A stretch of DNA of 64,000 nucleotides from Solibacillus sp. FSL H8-0538 (GCF_038003525.1 NZ_JBBOPI010000001.1:1851001-1915000); one strand, 5' to 3'. Numbered from the stretch's first letter, positions 54,535-63,287 are shown. Made by a program: numbers and translations. The notes: generated by a model from the letters alone, not told the origin.

Positions 54535-54690
54535 AGTTGCTCCTCGCTTTTCACTAATTCATTATGATAGTTAAACATAATTTCAGACTTCTGACTACAA
54601 TATTGTTCCCTGAATAAATTGCTATAATTCAACAATTTAGATGTGTGATGGACTTGCTTGAAGATACGAGAAATGACACGTTGTCCGTAG

Positions 54691-54719
54691 TTTCAATTGT
54701 ACGGCAACCATGTTATAAT
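54691..54719 (+). promoter_or_regulatory. probable promoter of ykpA
   Basis: TTTCAA (54691-54696), 17-base spacer and TATAAT (54714-54719) with a TG one base upstream (extended -10). The ~90-base leader contains a short hairpin GCGTT-TTAAC-AACGC followed by ATCTTTTTC (54746-54768), a possible weak attenuator. Confidence 0.65.
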
Positions 54720-54816
54720 AGAAACATTGTGTACAAAAGAGAATAGCGTTTTAACAACGCATCTTTTTCAAGCAATCTACAAACAAAATACGAAACAATT
54801 AAAAGGAGGAACTTAC

Positions 54817-56421
54817 ATGATTCAAGTATCTAATGTAGGTCTTCGCTATGGCGACCGTAAATTATTTGACGATGTAAATATTAAATTCAACCCTGGTAAC
54901 TGCTACGGCCTAATCGGGGCGAACGGTGCTGGTAAATCAACATTCATTAAAATTTTAGCTGGTGATATCGAGGCGCAAGAAGGCCACGTATCTATGGGTA
55001 AAGACGAGCGCCTTTCAGTATTACGCCAAAACCACTTCGAGTACGATGAGTATAACGTTCTGGATACAGTTGTAATGGGCAATAAACGTCTTTGGGAAGT
55101 AAAAGCTGAAAAAGACGAGATCTACGCAAAAGAAGATTTTTCTGATGAAGACGGTATGCGTGCTGCTGAATTAGAAGGTGAATTTGCAGATCTAAACGGT
55201 TGGGAAGCTGAATCAGAAGCTGCTACATTACTTAACGGTTTAGGTATTGGCGATGAGCTTCACTATATGCTAATGGCTGACCTTGAAGGTTCTGACAAAG
55301 TCAAAGTGCTACTTGCACAAGCTTTATTCGGTAAACCAGATGTTCTTTTACTAGATGAGCCTACCAACCACCTTGACCTAAAAGCAATTCAGTGGTTAGA
55401 AGAATTCTTAATCAACTTCGAAAACACGGTAATCGTTGTATCCCATGACCGTCACTTCTTAAACAAAGTTTGTACCCATATCGCGGATCTGGACTTCGGG
55501 AAAATCCAACTTTACGTTGGTAACTATGATTTCTGGTATGAATCTTCTCAATTAGCTCAAAAAATGGCTCAGGATCAAAACAAGAAAAAAGAAGAGAAAA
55601 TTAAAGAGTTACAAGCATTCGTTGCACGTTTCTCTGCCAACGCTTCAAAATCGAGCCAAGCAACAAGCCGTAAAAAAATGCTGGATAAAATCGAGCTTGA
55701 AGATATTAAACCATCTAGCCGTAAATACCCATTCATCAACTTCCAAATCGGTCGTGATATCGGAAATGACGTGCTGACTGTTGATGGTTTAGCCGCATCT
55801 CAAGACGGTGAAACACTATTCAAAGACATGCGCTTCTCATTGAACAAAGAAGATAAAATTATCTTACTTGGTAGTCCAATGGCAAAATCAGCTTTAATGG
55901 ACATCCTTATGGACCGCCGTGCAGCAGATGCTGGCACGTACAAATGGGGCGTAACAACATCTCAAAGCTACTTCGAAATGGATCATGACCAATACTTCAC
56001 TGGTGGCGAAAGATCACTCGTTGATTGGTTACGCCAATACTCTCCAGACGACGAAACAGAAAGCTTCTTACGCGGTTTCCTAGGTCGTATGCTGTTCTCT
56101 GGCGAAGAAGTAAAGAAATCTCCTGGCGTTCTTTCAGGAGGCGAAAAAGTACGTTGTATGCTTTCTAAAATGATGCTTTCAAACTCGAACGTATTATTAT
56201 TAGACGAACCTACTAACCACTTAGATCTTGAGTCAATCCAAGCACTAAATGAAGGCTTAATCCGCTTTAAAGGCGCAATGATCTTCACATCTCATGACCA
56301 TCAGTTCATTCAAACAATTGCTAACCGTGTTATTGAAATCTGCGAAGATGGGTCAATCTTAGATAAACCATTAACTTACGATGATTTCTTAGACTGGAAA
56401 GAAAAAGAAGGAATAAAATAA
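54817..56421 (+). CDS. ykpA: ABC-F-type ATPase, YkpA/YbiT-like
   Basis: 534 residues, no membrane domain. ATG at 54817 follows AAAAGGAGGAAC; the frame is open 40 codons upstream through the leader. Two ATPase domains: domain 1 has GANGAGKST near 33-41, LLLDEPTNHLDLKA near 175-188 and SHDRH. Domain 2 has a shortened Walker A-like loop GSPMAKSAL, signature VLSGGEKVRCML near 442-453, LLLDEPTNHLDLES and SHDH. The linker between the domains is rich in Lys. ABC-F proteins of this group act on the ribosome. The altered second Walker A should be compared with orthologues. Confidence 0.92.
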   Translation: MIQVSNVGLRYGDRKLFDDVNIKFNPGNCYGLIGANGAGKSTFIKILAGDIEAQEGHVSMGKDERLSVLRQNHFEYDEYNVLDTVVMGNKRLWEVKAEKDEIYAKEDFSDEDGMRAAELEGEFADLNGWEAESEAATLLNGLGIGDELHYMLMADLEGSDKVKVLLAQALFGKPDVLLLDEPTNHLDLKAIQWLEEFLINFENTVIVVSHDRHFLNKVCTHIADLDFGKIQLYVGNYDFWYESSQLAQKMAQDQNKKKEEKIKELQAFVARFSANASKSSQATSRKKMLDKIELEDIKPSSRKYPFINFQIGRDIGNDVLTVDGLAASQDGETLFKDMRFSLNKEDKIILLGSPMAKSALMDILMDRRAADAGTYKWGVTTSQSYFEMDHDQYFTGGERSLVDWLRQYSPDDETESFLRGFLGRMLFSGEEVKKSPGVLSGGEKVRCMLSKMMLSNSNVLLLDEPTNHLDLESIQALNEGLIRFKGAMIFTSHDHQFIQTIANRVIEICEDGSILDKPLTYDDFLDWKEKEGIK

Positions 56422-56428
56422 GTTGAAC

Positions 56429-56460
56429 TAACCGTCCTTACATGAGGGCGGTTTTTTTTG
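56429..56460 (+). terminator. ykpA terminator
   Basis: AACCGTCCT, loop TACAT, GAGGGCGGTT then eight T residues. Confidence 0.9.
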
Positions 56461-56542
56461 TGGATATGAAAGTATAACTTTCCCATCCACATAAGTAAGG
56501 ACATCAACTCGCCCTATTTTGGGCGAGTTGTTTCTTTCTTGT
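56459..56542 (+). repeat. R2 double-hairpin repeat, clearest copy
   Basis: TGTGGATATGAAAGT-ATAACTTTCCCATCCACA forms stem one; ATAAGTAAGGACATC is the linker; AACTCGCCC-TATTTT-GGGCGAGTT forms stem two, followed by a T-rich tail. It starts at the T run of the ykpA terminator. Confidence 0.85.
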
Positions 56543-56545
56543 TAT

Positions 56546-56835
56546 GAAAATGGTCTCAAGCCTATAAAAAGTATTGTTTGAGTGAGGAAGAAAATAAACT
56601 GAATTTTAGATAAATTGAATAGAAATTATTTATTTAGAATATAATGATTTAGTTTTATTTTCTGTTATTTAATTAAATTTACAGAAAAAACAAAAAAGTC
56701 GCTATAAACCCATTAAAAAGGTTCAGTTGATAGAGGAAGAAGAGCTTTTTTGAAGAAGAACAAATAAGAATGAGAAAAAAGGATGCATAACTGACAACTA
56801 TCAACAAAATCGATAAAGGAAGGAAGATTTCTAAA
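56546..56835. other. AT-rich intergenic stretch
   Basis: About 290 bases, strongly AT-rich, without a recognised gene, RNA or hairpin of note. Possible -10-like TATAAT at 56639-56644. Confidence 0.4.
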
Positions 56836-56935
56836 GTTTTAGATGGTTGACTTTAGGTCGAGAAGTGAAAAAATATATAAGTTTTGCCCCTTTACGAGTA
56901 AAACACGGTTACCTAGGACGAGAGGAGTCACTACG

Positions 56936-57622
56936 ATACGAAAGTCCATGATTCTTGTTTTTCTTATACTTGCTGCGTGCTCTAACGAAGAGCAACAAAC
57001 TGTTGAATCGAAAAGTGCCAGCATAAAAGAAATTGCAAATAGCACAAGGTCCATTTCGCAGCTATTCGAATCTCCAGACATTGCCTCCGAGTACGACTTG
57101 GCATTCAGCATGCAAAATACAATGCAGCTTTATTTCAAAGAAGATCAATCAATTGCCTACTTTGAAGGGATAGGTAATGAATTTGCTAGCTACACAGAAA
57201 AAACGTCATGGCTCTCCAATGAGTATGTTCGAATTGAATATGATAATGGTGCCGTCCTCGTCGTACAGTACTTCCGCGTTACTGATAAAGGTATCTTCCA
57301 ACTAACGGAAAGCGTTGAGGAAACGGAGTACTCTATTGCTGAACTAGATACGCTACAACCAATTTCTACGCTGCTTGAGGCACCGCTGCAGCAAGGCGCA
57401 CAGTTTGGTAACTGGACTATTGTTAGCACAAACGAAGTTAAAGAAACACCGTACGATACATTTACGAAGGTAATCGTGCTCATGTCAGAAAAAGATGGGA
57501 TAACAGAAATGAAGTACTTTGCACCTGGCTACGGTATTATTTCTACTATCAGCTCAATGGAAACGGAAGATGACCAGCCCTATATTGTACAATCCATGCT
57601 TAGTGAAATGATATTTGAATAA
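56936..57622 (+). CDS. putative lipoprotein with doubtful start codon
   Basis: About 225 residues, signal peptide and lipobox LAAC (MILVFLILAACSNEE). The ATG at 56948 gives a signal peptide with no positive charge and lies 21 bases from GAGGAG. An ATA codon at 56936 is 9 bases from that site and would give (M)RKSMILVFLILAAC, a normal lipoprotein leader. So the original ATG may have mutated to ATA, or ATA is used. The open frame continues to 56843 without a proper signal. The mature part is strand-rich (VRIEYDNGAVLVVQYFRV, TFTKVIVLMSEKDGITEMKY) and similar to anonymous Bacillus lipoproteins. Translation level uncertain. Confidence 0.6.
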   Translation: MRKSMILVFLILAACSNEEQQTVESKSASIKEIANSTRSISQLFESPDIASEYDLAFSMQNTMQLYFKEDQSIAYFEGIGNEFASYTEKTSWLSNEYVRIEYDNGAVLVVQYFRVTDKGIFQLTESVEETEYSIAELDTLQPISTLLEAPLQQGAQFGNWTIVSTNEVKETPYDTFTKVIVLMSEKDGITEMKYFAPGYGIISTISSMETEDDQPYIVQSMLSEMIFE

Positions 57623-57659
57623 AAAAACAGCGATTTCGTTTAACACAAAATCGCTGCTA
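57623..57659. terminator. hairpin between lipoprotein and pseudogene
   Basis: CAGCGATTTTCG-type stem: CAGCGATTT (57629-57637) pairs with AAATCGCTG. A7 on the left gives T7 on the minus strand, so it best terminates leftward transcription from the pseudogene side. Confidence 0.65.
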
Positions 57660-57676
57660 ATTATTATATAATAAAT

Positions 57677-57957
57677 TCATTTACCCCTGTTTAGACGAAT
57701 ATCACCGAGAAACTCCCGATCTTTGTAATCTCCATCAATTTTTCTGCATAAAGATGTTAGTCTCTTAGTGAATTGATCTTCCAGTTTTTTTGTCCACCGT
57801 CACTACTTCGCCTGCAAAGAATTTCTCCCCTTCTTCAAACGCCTTAATTGACATGTTCTGAAAAGTGTTCAGATCCTAAATCCAACCAAATCGCTCTTTA
57901 CTATCATTCGTATTTGTTATGTAATGTTCTAAAGCCTTTATTAATACATAGTATTTT
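57677..57957 (-). pseudogene. decayed gene of unknown family
   Basis: On the minus strand the frame reads KYYVLIKALEHYITNTNDSK and ERFGWI, then TAG. In the same frame it continues DLNTFQNMSIKAFEEGEKFF and AGEVVTVDKK. After an A7 run the neighbouring frame continues LEDQFTKRLTSLCRKIDGDY and KDREFLGDIRLNRGK to a TGA. One nonsense codon and one frameshift in a homopolymer therefore interrupt a ~93-residue coding stretch. Its product is not recognised. A second reading of MSIKAFEEGEKFF... as a short gene starting at 57861 would give only 30 residues. Confidence 0.55.
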
Positions 57958-58009
57958 CAAAAAAAAATAGCACACAACAATTACTATACATATCCTGAAC
58001 AAAAATTAA

Positions 58010-58040
58010 AAAAGGCACTCTCAAAATTGAGAGTGCCTAG
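58010..58040 (-). terminator. terminator of the cold-shock gene
   Basis: On the minus strand AGGCACTCTCAA, loop, TTGAGAGTGCCT then seven T residues. Confidence 0.88.
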
Positions 58041-58075
58041 AAATTTTAACGGAATATACGTTTAATTACTGAGAA

Positions 58076-58276
58076 TTAAAGTTTAGTTACGTTAGCAGCT
58101 TGTGGTCCGCGGTTGCCATCTACAACTTCGAATTCCACTTTTTGACCTTCGTCAAGAGTTTTAAAACCTTCGCCTTGGATAGCTGAGAAGTGAACGAATA
58201 CGTCATTTCCGCCATCTACTTCGATGAATCCAAAACCTTTTTCTGAGTTAAACCATTTTACTGTACCTTGTTTCAT
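58076..58276 (-). CDS. cold-shock protein (CspA/CspB family)
   Basis: 66 residues, an RNA chaperone that binds single-stranded nucleic acid. RNP1 KGFGFIEV near 13-20 and RNP2 VFVHFSAI near 26-33 are intact, with [10 protein letters not shown] at the N-terminus and [10 protein letters not shown] at the end. ATG after GGAGGTTTTCTTAA. It has a long structured 5' leader, as is usual for cold-induced csp genes. Confidence 0.97.
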   Translation of the reverse strand: MKQGTVKWFNSEKGFGFIEVDGGNDVFVHFSAIQGEGFKTLDEGQKVEFEVVDGNRGPQAANVTKL

Positions 58277-58328
58277 TTAAGAAAACCTCCAAAAAATAAA
58301 AGTGAACAATTTGGAATTGATTTACCGT

Positions 58329-58459
58329 AAAAAAATTCACATATTACAAAAAGTACCGACAGCTACACCGGTCACGCTTTGTAATATGTGAATCCATTGT
58401 ATCCGGTCAAACAATTTAATTGTTATGTTAATTATACCCATCTCTTAAACCTATGTCAA
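58329..58459 (-). promoter_or_regulatory. csp promoter and structured 5' leader with a terminator-like hairpin
   Basis: Promoter: TTGACA (58459-58454), 17-base spacer, TATAAT (58436-58431), near consensus. The leader of ~150 bases contains TTCACATATTACAAA ... TTTGTAATATGTGAA (arms 15 bp, perfect) with a partly paired inner loop (ACCGG...CGGT), followed by seven T residues. This has the form of an intrinsic terminator upstream of the coding region; attenuation or a cold-sensitive structure is inferred. Confidence 0.72.
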
Positions 58460-58501
58460 TTCAATTTCTTGCATATCAGAGGAAATTTTCTTTTATTTCA
58501 G

Positions 58502-58801
58502 TTAATTGGAAATTGACGATTTATTGGCTGACTTTTGTACAATAATGCCATGAAATATTTGGGCATCTTCATCACAAGCCTCACAATATTCACATTCATC
58601 TTCGGACCAAAATGCAAAATAATGCCCATTTTTTGATTGTTCATTGTCATAAGCTTGGCGGAAGTTTTCTAAAATTATGTGCAGTGCCTTGTCTAAACCA
58701 TCCTCAGTTTCATATTCAGTTGTTGAAATTATACATGCTTCCCAGCCGTCAAATTGCCACCAAGGTTCATAATCTGCTTTCATATAAATAATCTTATACA
58801 T
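58502..58801 (-). CDS. DUF1033-family protein
   Basis: 99 residues, fits DUF1033: MYKIIYMKADYEPWWQFDGW at the start, FAFWSEDECEYCEACDEDAQ and IFHGIIV near the end. Two conserved Cys in EYCEACDED. Acidic, soluble. Function unknown; the family is common in Bacillus and lactic acid bacteria. ATG follows AAGGGATTTGTTTAA. Confidence 0.82.
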   Translation of the reverse strand: MYKIIYMKADYEPWWQFDGWEACIISTTEYETEDGLDKALHIILENFRQAYDNEQSKNGHYFAFWSEDECEYCEACDEDAQIFHGIIVQKSANKSSISN

Positions 58802-58926
58802 TTAAACAAATCCCTTCTTCCCTTACTTGCATATTTTAATGTCCCCCCTTCTTTATGTCTATTAATGACTACTAACCTATGCTAAAATACTAAAGAATGG
58901 ATATTTTTTAGGGAGGGAGTAACACT

Positions 58927-60651
58927 GTGTTTTCATCACTTAAGCCAAAAGCAGATTTAAAAGATTTATTTGCACGCGGGACAGACCTTAAAGCATCAGG
59001 GCGCTTTTTAGAAACGCTTGTATTTAACAACTTTAGACAGCATGATCAAAACAATCTTGTAGAAATATATGACCGTATTCAACAAACCACTCCGGCAATG
59101 AATGAAATTTTTATTAAATACTTAGAAGAAATTGCTCCTAATGGTCGCAATCCTATTTCTCAAAATCAAATCGATCGTTATTTAAAACAATTTTTCTTAG
59201 CAGCACGTGACGAAAATTACATAGCTGCTACAGTCAGTTTCTTCAACTTATTACGTGAAAATCACTTTGAGCCTGGAAAAGTGATCATTATTTTTAATCA
59301 GTTCTCCTTCTATTTAACGACACATATTATGCATAATTTTGCGCTAAAGCCTTTTAAAGCGTTTGACTATATGAAGTCTGTTTCAGCAGCTGTGAATATT
59401 GACCAGGAATTATTAATTGAAGTTATGACCGAACGCATGCTTGAAAATGTCGTGGAGGAAATTTCTTCATTAATGGACGTAAATGCAAAAATAATGTATA
59501 TGAAGGATTTAGTGGTGAGCCTAGATCATCAATCTGAAGAAATTGCGACTTCAACTGCTGCTGCACAAGAATTAGCCGCATCAATAACTGAAATTGCCCG
59601 TTCATCTACCCGCATTGCTGAGAAAACGAGTGACTCCGTAAATAATGCTGTGCGAGGAAAAGAAGCGATTGAACATGCACTAACAGATATTTTTACAACG
59701 GAAGAAACGTTCACCGCCATTGTCGAGAGCTTTACACAGCTTCAAAAGCATGTGAATGATATCGAAAATGTTGTCACATTAATTAACCAAATTGCCGATC
59801 AAACAAACCTATTAGCACTAAATGCATCCATCGAAGCCGCACGTGCTGGTGAGCATGGAAAAGGTTTTGCCGTTGTTGCACAAGAAGTACGTAAATTAGC
59901 TGAAGGTACTGTATCTGCGCTTGGCGAAGTATCTACGAATGTACATTCTTTAAAAACGTACTCAAATGATATGGCAAAATCAATTACCGAAACGACAGCT
60001 ATCATTAAAGAAGCGACTACAGAAGCAAAAGAATCTTTACCATTATTAAACTCAATTGTTGATACAATCGAAAGTATTAATATTGATGTTACAACTACAG
60101 CTGCCGTATCCGAAGAGCAAGCCGCAGCCATTGATGAAGTCTCTACACGCATGGTACAAATTTCAAGCTTACAAGAGGATATTCGTGAATACGGTGCCAA
60201 TACATCTCGAGACATCCACTTACTTGGTCAGGAAATTAACCGTTTCCGTAATGATGTCATTTCTAATAATAACGTAAAGCTTTCAAGCATTTCATTATTG
60301 CAATTATCGAAAGCCGACCATATTTTATGGAAATGGCGTGTATACAATATGTTCCTAGGTCTAGAAAAACTATCACCCAGCGATGTTTCCTCACATAAGG
60401 ATTGCCGTCTAGGTAAATGGTACTTATCAGAAAAGGCACGTTCACGTTTCGGTCAGGATGCCTCTTATCGTGAGCTAGATCGCTATCACGAGCAAGTTCA
60501 TACTTCGGCAAAACAGGCTGTTCAGGCTTATAATAGTGGAAATATTGCAGTTGCCGAGGTGCACTTAAAAGAAATTGAAATTGCATCGGAGCGTGTTCTT
60601 CACTATATTAATGATTTAGTACAAATCATATACAAAGAACGGACAATGTAG
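58927..60651 (+). CDS. soluble chemoreceptor with globin-like N-domain and CZB domain
   Basis: 574 residues, no membrane helix. GTG start ~10 bases after GGAGG. The N-terminal ~170 residues resemble protoglobin/HemAT sensors in helix pattern, with a His in [17 protein letters not shown] (~110-126) where the haem ligand region is expected; haem binding is inference. Residues ~190-440 form the methyl-accepting signalling domain, with the hairpin tip [27 protein letters not shown] near 283-309. The C-terminal ~110 residues form a CZB zinc domain: His in [22 protein letters not shown] and LDRYHEQVH. It therefore should be a cytoplasmic receptor combining gas/redox and zinc or oxidant sensing. A terminator follows. 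Confidence 0.85.
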   Translation: MFSSLKPKADLKDLFARGTDLKASGRFLETLVFNNFRQHDQNNLVEIYDRIQQTTPAMNEIFIKYLEEIAPNGRNPISQNQIDRYLKQFFLAARDENYIAATVSFFNLLRENHFEPGKVIIIFNQFSFYLTTHIMHNFALKPFKAFDYMKSVSAAVNIDQELLIEVMTERMLENVVEEISSLMDVNAKIMYMKDLVVSLDHQSEEIATSTAAAQELAASITEIARSSTRIAEKTSDSVNNAVRGKEAIEHALTDIFTTEETFTAIVESFTQLQKHVNDIENVVTLINQIADQTNLLALNASIEAARAGEHGKGFAVVAQEVRKLAEGTVSALGEVSTNVHSLKTYSNDMAKSITETTAIIKEATTEAKESLPLLNSIVDTIESINIDVTTTAAVSEEQAAAIDEVSTRMVQISSLQEDIREYGANTSRDIHLLGQEINRFRNDVISNNNVKLSSISLLQLSKADHILWKWRVYNMFLGLEKLSPSDVSSHKDCRLGKWYLSEKARSRFGQDASYRELDRYHEQVHTSAKQAVQAYNSGNIAVAEVHLKEIEIASERVLHYINDLVQIIYKERTM

Positions 60652-60660
60652 TAATAATGA

Positions 60661-60694
60661 GGCAAAACATTTCGGAGTTTTGTCTTTCTTTTAA
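60661..60694 (+). terminator. chemoreceptor gene terminator
   Basis: GGCAAAAC, loop ATTTCGGA, GTTTTGTC then a T-rich run. Confidence 0.75.
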
Positions 60695-60708
60695 AAGGAG
60701 GAGACAAT

Positions 60709-60990
60709 TTGGCAAAGCGTGCACATATAGTATTTTTTGGCGATGTCGACGGTACTGGCTATCGTTTTTTCCTTCAACAGAAAGCTGTTGACCTCGGCCT
60801 TAAAGGATTTATTCAAAAAACGGAAGACGGCAAAATTGAAGTCGACATTGAGGGCAAACCAAATTCTGTGGATGAGTTTATTTCATTTATTGGAAAAGGC
60901 GTTAGTTTGCAATCAGAATCAAACTCCTTTAAAGTAGAAATTTTTGAGACAATAATCGGATATACAACACTAAAGTCGGAGCTTGTATAG
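60709..60990 (+). CDS. acylphosphatase-like protein, catalytic Asn replaced
   Basis: 93 residues, TTG start 7 bases after AAAGGAGGAG. The acylphosphatase fold is visible: GDVDGTGYRFFLQQKAVDLG near 11-30 with phosphate-binding Arg19, then GFIQKTEDGKIEVDIEG near 33-49. The second catalytic residue, normally Asn in the V-x-N-x4-G motif, is Lys37. The usual Q-G-V-G-F also reads D-G-T-G-Y. Hydrolytic activity is therefore doubtful. An R2 repeat follows the gene. Confidence 0.82.
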   Translation: MAKRAHIVFFGDVDGTGYRFFLQQKAVDLGLKGFIQKTEDGKIEVDIEGKPNSVDEFISFIGKGVSLQSESNSFKVEIFETIIGYTTLKSELV

Positions 60991-61001
60991 CCGGCTTTTT
61001 T

Positions 61002-61082
61002 TAGTAGATAAGAATTCATAACTTTCTTATTTGCATAAGCAAGGACAGCATCTCCCCTATTTTGGTCGAGATGTGTTTTTCT
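61002..61082 (+). repeat. R2 double-hairpin repeat
   Basis: TAGTAGATAAGAATTCATAA then CTTTCTTATTTGCATAAGCA, AGGACAGCATCTC and a second hairpin CATCTC-CCCTATTTTGGTC-GAGATG followed by TGTTTTT. Same plan as the 56.5 kb copy with compensating changes in stem two (ACTCGCC to ATCTC / GAGAT), which keep the pairing. Confidence 0.78.
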
Positions 61083-61213
61083 AATGGGAGCAAAGAGAAA
61101 TTTTTTGATTGTCCCATAAAAACGGTGTAGGATAAGTAAGAAACTAATATACAATTTGAAACTTTTTAAGTGTTAATTCGTATAAATAGTATCGATTTAA
61201 AGGAGGTACGAAA

Positions 61214-61864
61214 ATGCTTAATACGATGAACTTTATCACTAGACATTTAATTAATTTCTTCGTTGGTTTTGCAGCGTTTATTATAGCAGGCATTAATTTG
61301 GCAGGAGCAGCGATACTACTTGCTATTCCAATTTCCATTGCTCTTTATTATGTAAGTAATAAATTAGCATTAACAATTCAAAAAGGCAAACGGAGTAAAG
61401 AGTTAGGCATTACACCTTCCGAATATAGTCATATTGAAGAGCAAATTAAACAGGCAAAACAGTTAATACAGTCGTTATCTCAACAATATATCCGTGTCCG
61501 CTCTATTCGCTCATTTAAGCTTATTCTTGAGATGAGCAAACTTTCAAAGCGGATTGTGAATATTGTACAAAAGAATCCAAGCAAATTTTATGCAGTGGAG
61601 GATTTTTTCTATGCACACCTCCCTTCTGCTGTCGAGTTAACAAATAAATATACCTTATTATCGAACGAACAGGTTACCGGAACGGAGATTCATCTTGCTC
61701 TTGAAGATACCCGTAAAACATTAAAGGATTTACACGTAACGATGGAAGATGATTTGAAGAGCGCCCTGGCTTCTGACATTGAAAATTTGAGGATCGAGTT
61801 AGATTTCGCTAAATTATCAAACGAAAAACGTAAAGAACGTCTGAAAATCGGTGGTGAGGAGTAG
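61214..61864 (+). CDS. xpaC: XpaC-like protein (5-bromo-4-chloroindolyl phosphate hydrolysis family)
   Basis: 216 residues. Two adjacent membrane helices at the N-terminus (about 12-33 and 34-50) are followed by a long helical cytoplasmic part. Family order and the coupling to telA are typical of Bacillus. The historical name comes from an indicator phenotype; the true function is unknown. ATG after AAAGGAGG. The stop overlaps the telA GTG by one base. Confidence 0.88.
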   Translation: MLNTMNFITRHLINFFVGFAAFIIAGINLAGAAILLAIPISIALYYVSNKLALTIQKGKRSKELGITPSEYSHIEEQIKQAKQLIQSLSQQYIRVRSIRSFKLILEMSKLSKRIVNIVQKNPSKFYAVEDFFYAHLPSAVELTNKYTLLSNEQVTGTEIHLALEDTRKTLKDLHVTMEDDLKSALASDIENLRIELDFAKLSNEKRKERLKIGGEE

Positions 61865-62982
61865 TGATTGAAAAAAGCGGTAACCTTTTTGAAGTCTTTA
61901 AAACAACCGGTAGTTCCTCAGTAGAGGTGGCTAGCGAACAATTTGCCATGCATGTTGAAAATAATGTAGCGACACCGCTATTTGCTGCCCTAGACGCACA
62001 TACAAAAAATCGCGCTATGGATCTTGCAAGGAACCTACAAATGACGAAATATGAGTACGTACTTTCATTTGGCTTACCCGCACAAGATGCTCTTAAGCAA
62101 TTCACATCGCAAATGCTACTCCATGTCCAGCGTAAAGAAGTATCAAAAGTTGGCGATGTACTCTTTGATTTAATGCAGCATTTAGAGAAAATTGACCCAG
62201 ATGCACTTGTCGAACAGGAAAAAGGCTTTTTCAGTATGATGTTTTCACGTCAAAAGAAATCAATTCAGGAAGTCATGTCACATTATAAAAAGCTAAGTAA
62301 CCAAATTGATCGCCTTGGTATTCAGCTGTCTCATACGCAAACTGGACTACTTTCTGATTACAAATTTTTAGACGAACTGTACGGGTTAAACGAAGACTAT
62401 TTTCATGAGATTAACGTCTATATTGCAGCAGTGGAGATAAAAAAACATCATCTATTGCAAGATGTGCTACCAAAGCTTCAGGTACAAACGCTAGAAAGCG
62501 ATGACCCTATGCAAAAGCATAAGCTCCAAGATTTACATATGCAAATTGAATGGCTCGATAAACGTATGTATGATCTTGAAATATCGCGTGAGATTTCCAT
62601 TCAGTGCGCACCGCATATACGTTTAATTCAGCAGACGAACCAAATGCTGATTGAAAAAATTCAGTCTTCTGTTATGACTACGATTCCACTATGGCAATCG
62701 CAAATTTCGATGTTATTGAGCATGAACAGTCAGCGCCGGGCTATGCAATCACAGCAGCGCCTAATGGATGTTTCGGACGAGCTCATGCGTAAAAATGGGA
62801 AAATGATGGATGTCACAGCAAGAGCTACGCGCAAGCAAAAAGGTGTAAGTCATTCCGATATTGACCGCTTCAAGCAAACTCAGCTTCAGCTATTAAAAGA
62901 AATCGAAGACACACTGCGCATACAGGCAACAAGTAATGAAAAGCGCCATCAAGTTGAAACGACCATTCTTGATATGAAATAA
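61864..62982 (+). CDS. telA: toxic-anion-resistance protein TelA-like
   Basis: 372 residues, soluble, all-helical. GTG start directly behind GAGGAG in the end of xpaC. TelA-family features: KVGDVLFDLMQHLEKIDPDAL near 98-118, FFSMMFSRQKKSIQEVMSHY and the C-terminal coiled coil with QTNQMLIEKIQSSVMTTIPLWQSQ near 259-282. The family is linked to tellurite, bacteriocin or envelope-stress tolerance. xpaC-telA is a conserved two-gene operon. Confidence 0.92.
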   Translation: MIEKSGNLFEVFKTTGSSSVEVASEQFAMHVENNVATPLFAALDAHTKNRAMDLARNLQMTKYEYVLSFGLPAQDALKQFTSQMLLHVQRKEVSKVGDVLFDLMQHLEKIDPDALVEQEKGFFSMMFSRQKKSIQEVMSHYKKLSNQIDRLGIQLSHTQTGLLSDYKFLDELYGLNEDYFHEINVYIAAVEIKKHHLLQDVLPKLQVQTLESDDPMQKHKLQDLHMQIEWLDKRMYDLEISREISIQCAPHIRLIQQTNQMLIEKIQSSVMTTIPLWQSQISMLLSMNSQRRAMQSQQRLMDVSDELMRKNGKMMDVTARATRKQKGVSHSDIDRFKQTQLQLLKEIEDTLRIQATSNEKRHQVETTILDMK

Positions 62983-63026
62983 AAAAAGCAGTTGGTTTGA
63001 ATTTCAAACCAACTGCTTTTTAACTG
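62983..63026 (+). terminator. xpaC-telA terminator
   Basis: AAAAAGCAGTTGGTTTGAA, short loop, TTCAAACCAACTGCTTTTT: perfect hairpin. Confidence 0.9.
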
Positions 63027-63089
63027 CAACTATGCGAACATTGCTGCTAGCTGTAAAACGATTTTCTCTATTTCGCTAAGAGACTCGTA

Positions 63090-63287
63090 TTACGCAAAGT
63101 ACTCTTTGTAGTAACCGCCAACTTTACCTGTGTTGTCGATAACGAAAATGAATTCTTCCGTTTCATTTTTCACTTCGTATTCTTTACCTACAGTTAGTAC
63201 GTTTGATACTAAGTACTTCGATGCATTTGTATGTACACATTTTACTGTGCGAATCGTCGGTGCATCTTTCCAATTTAAATGTAACAT
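63090..63287 (-). CDS. DUF6501-family small protein
   Basis: 65 residues. TVKCVHTNASKYLVSNVLTV followed by GKEYEVKNETEEFIFVIDNT and GKVGGYYKEYF matches the small Bacillus family I know as DUF6501; an SH3-like barrel is likely. ATG at 63287; upstream is GTGAGGGTAAATCC. Function unknown. Confidence 0.8.
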   Translation of the reverse strand: MLHLNWKDAPTIRTVKCVHTNASKYLVSNVLTVGKEYEVKNETEEFIFVIDNTGKVGGYYKEYFA

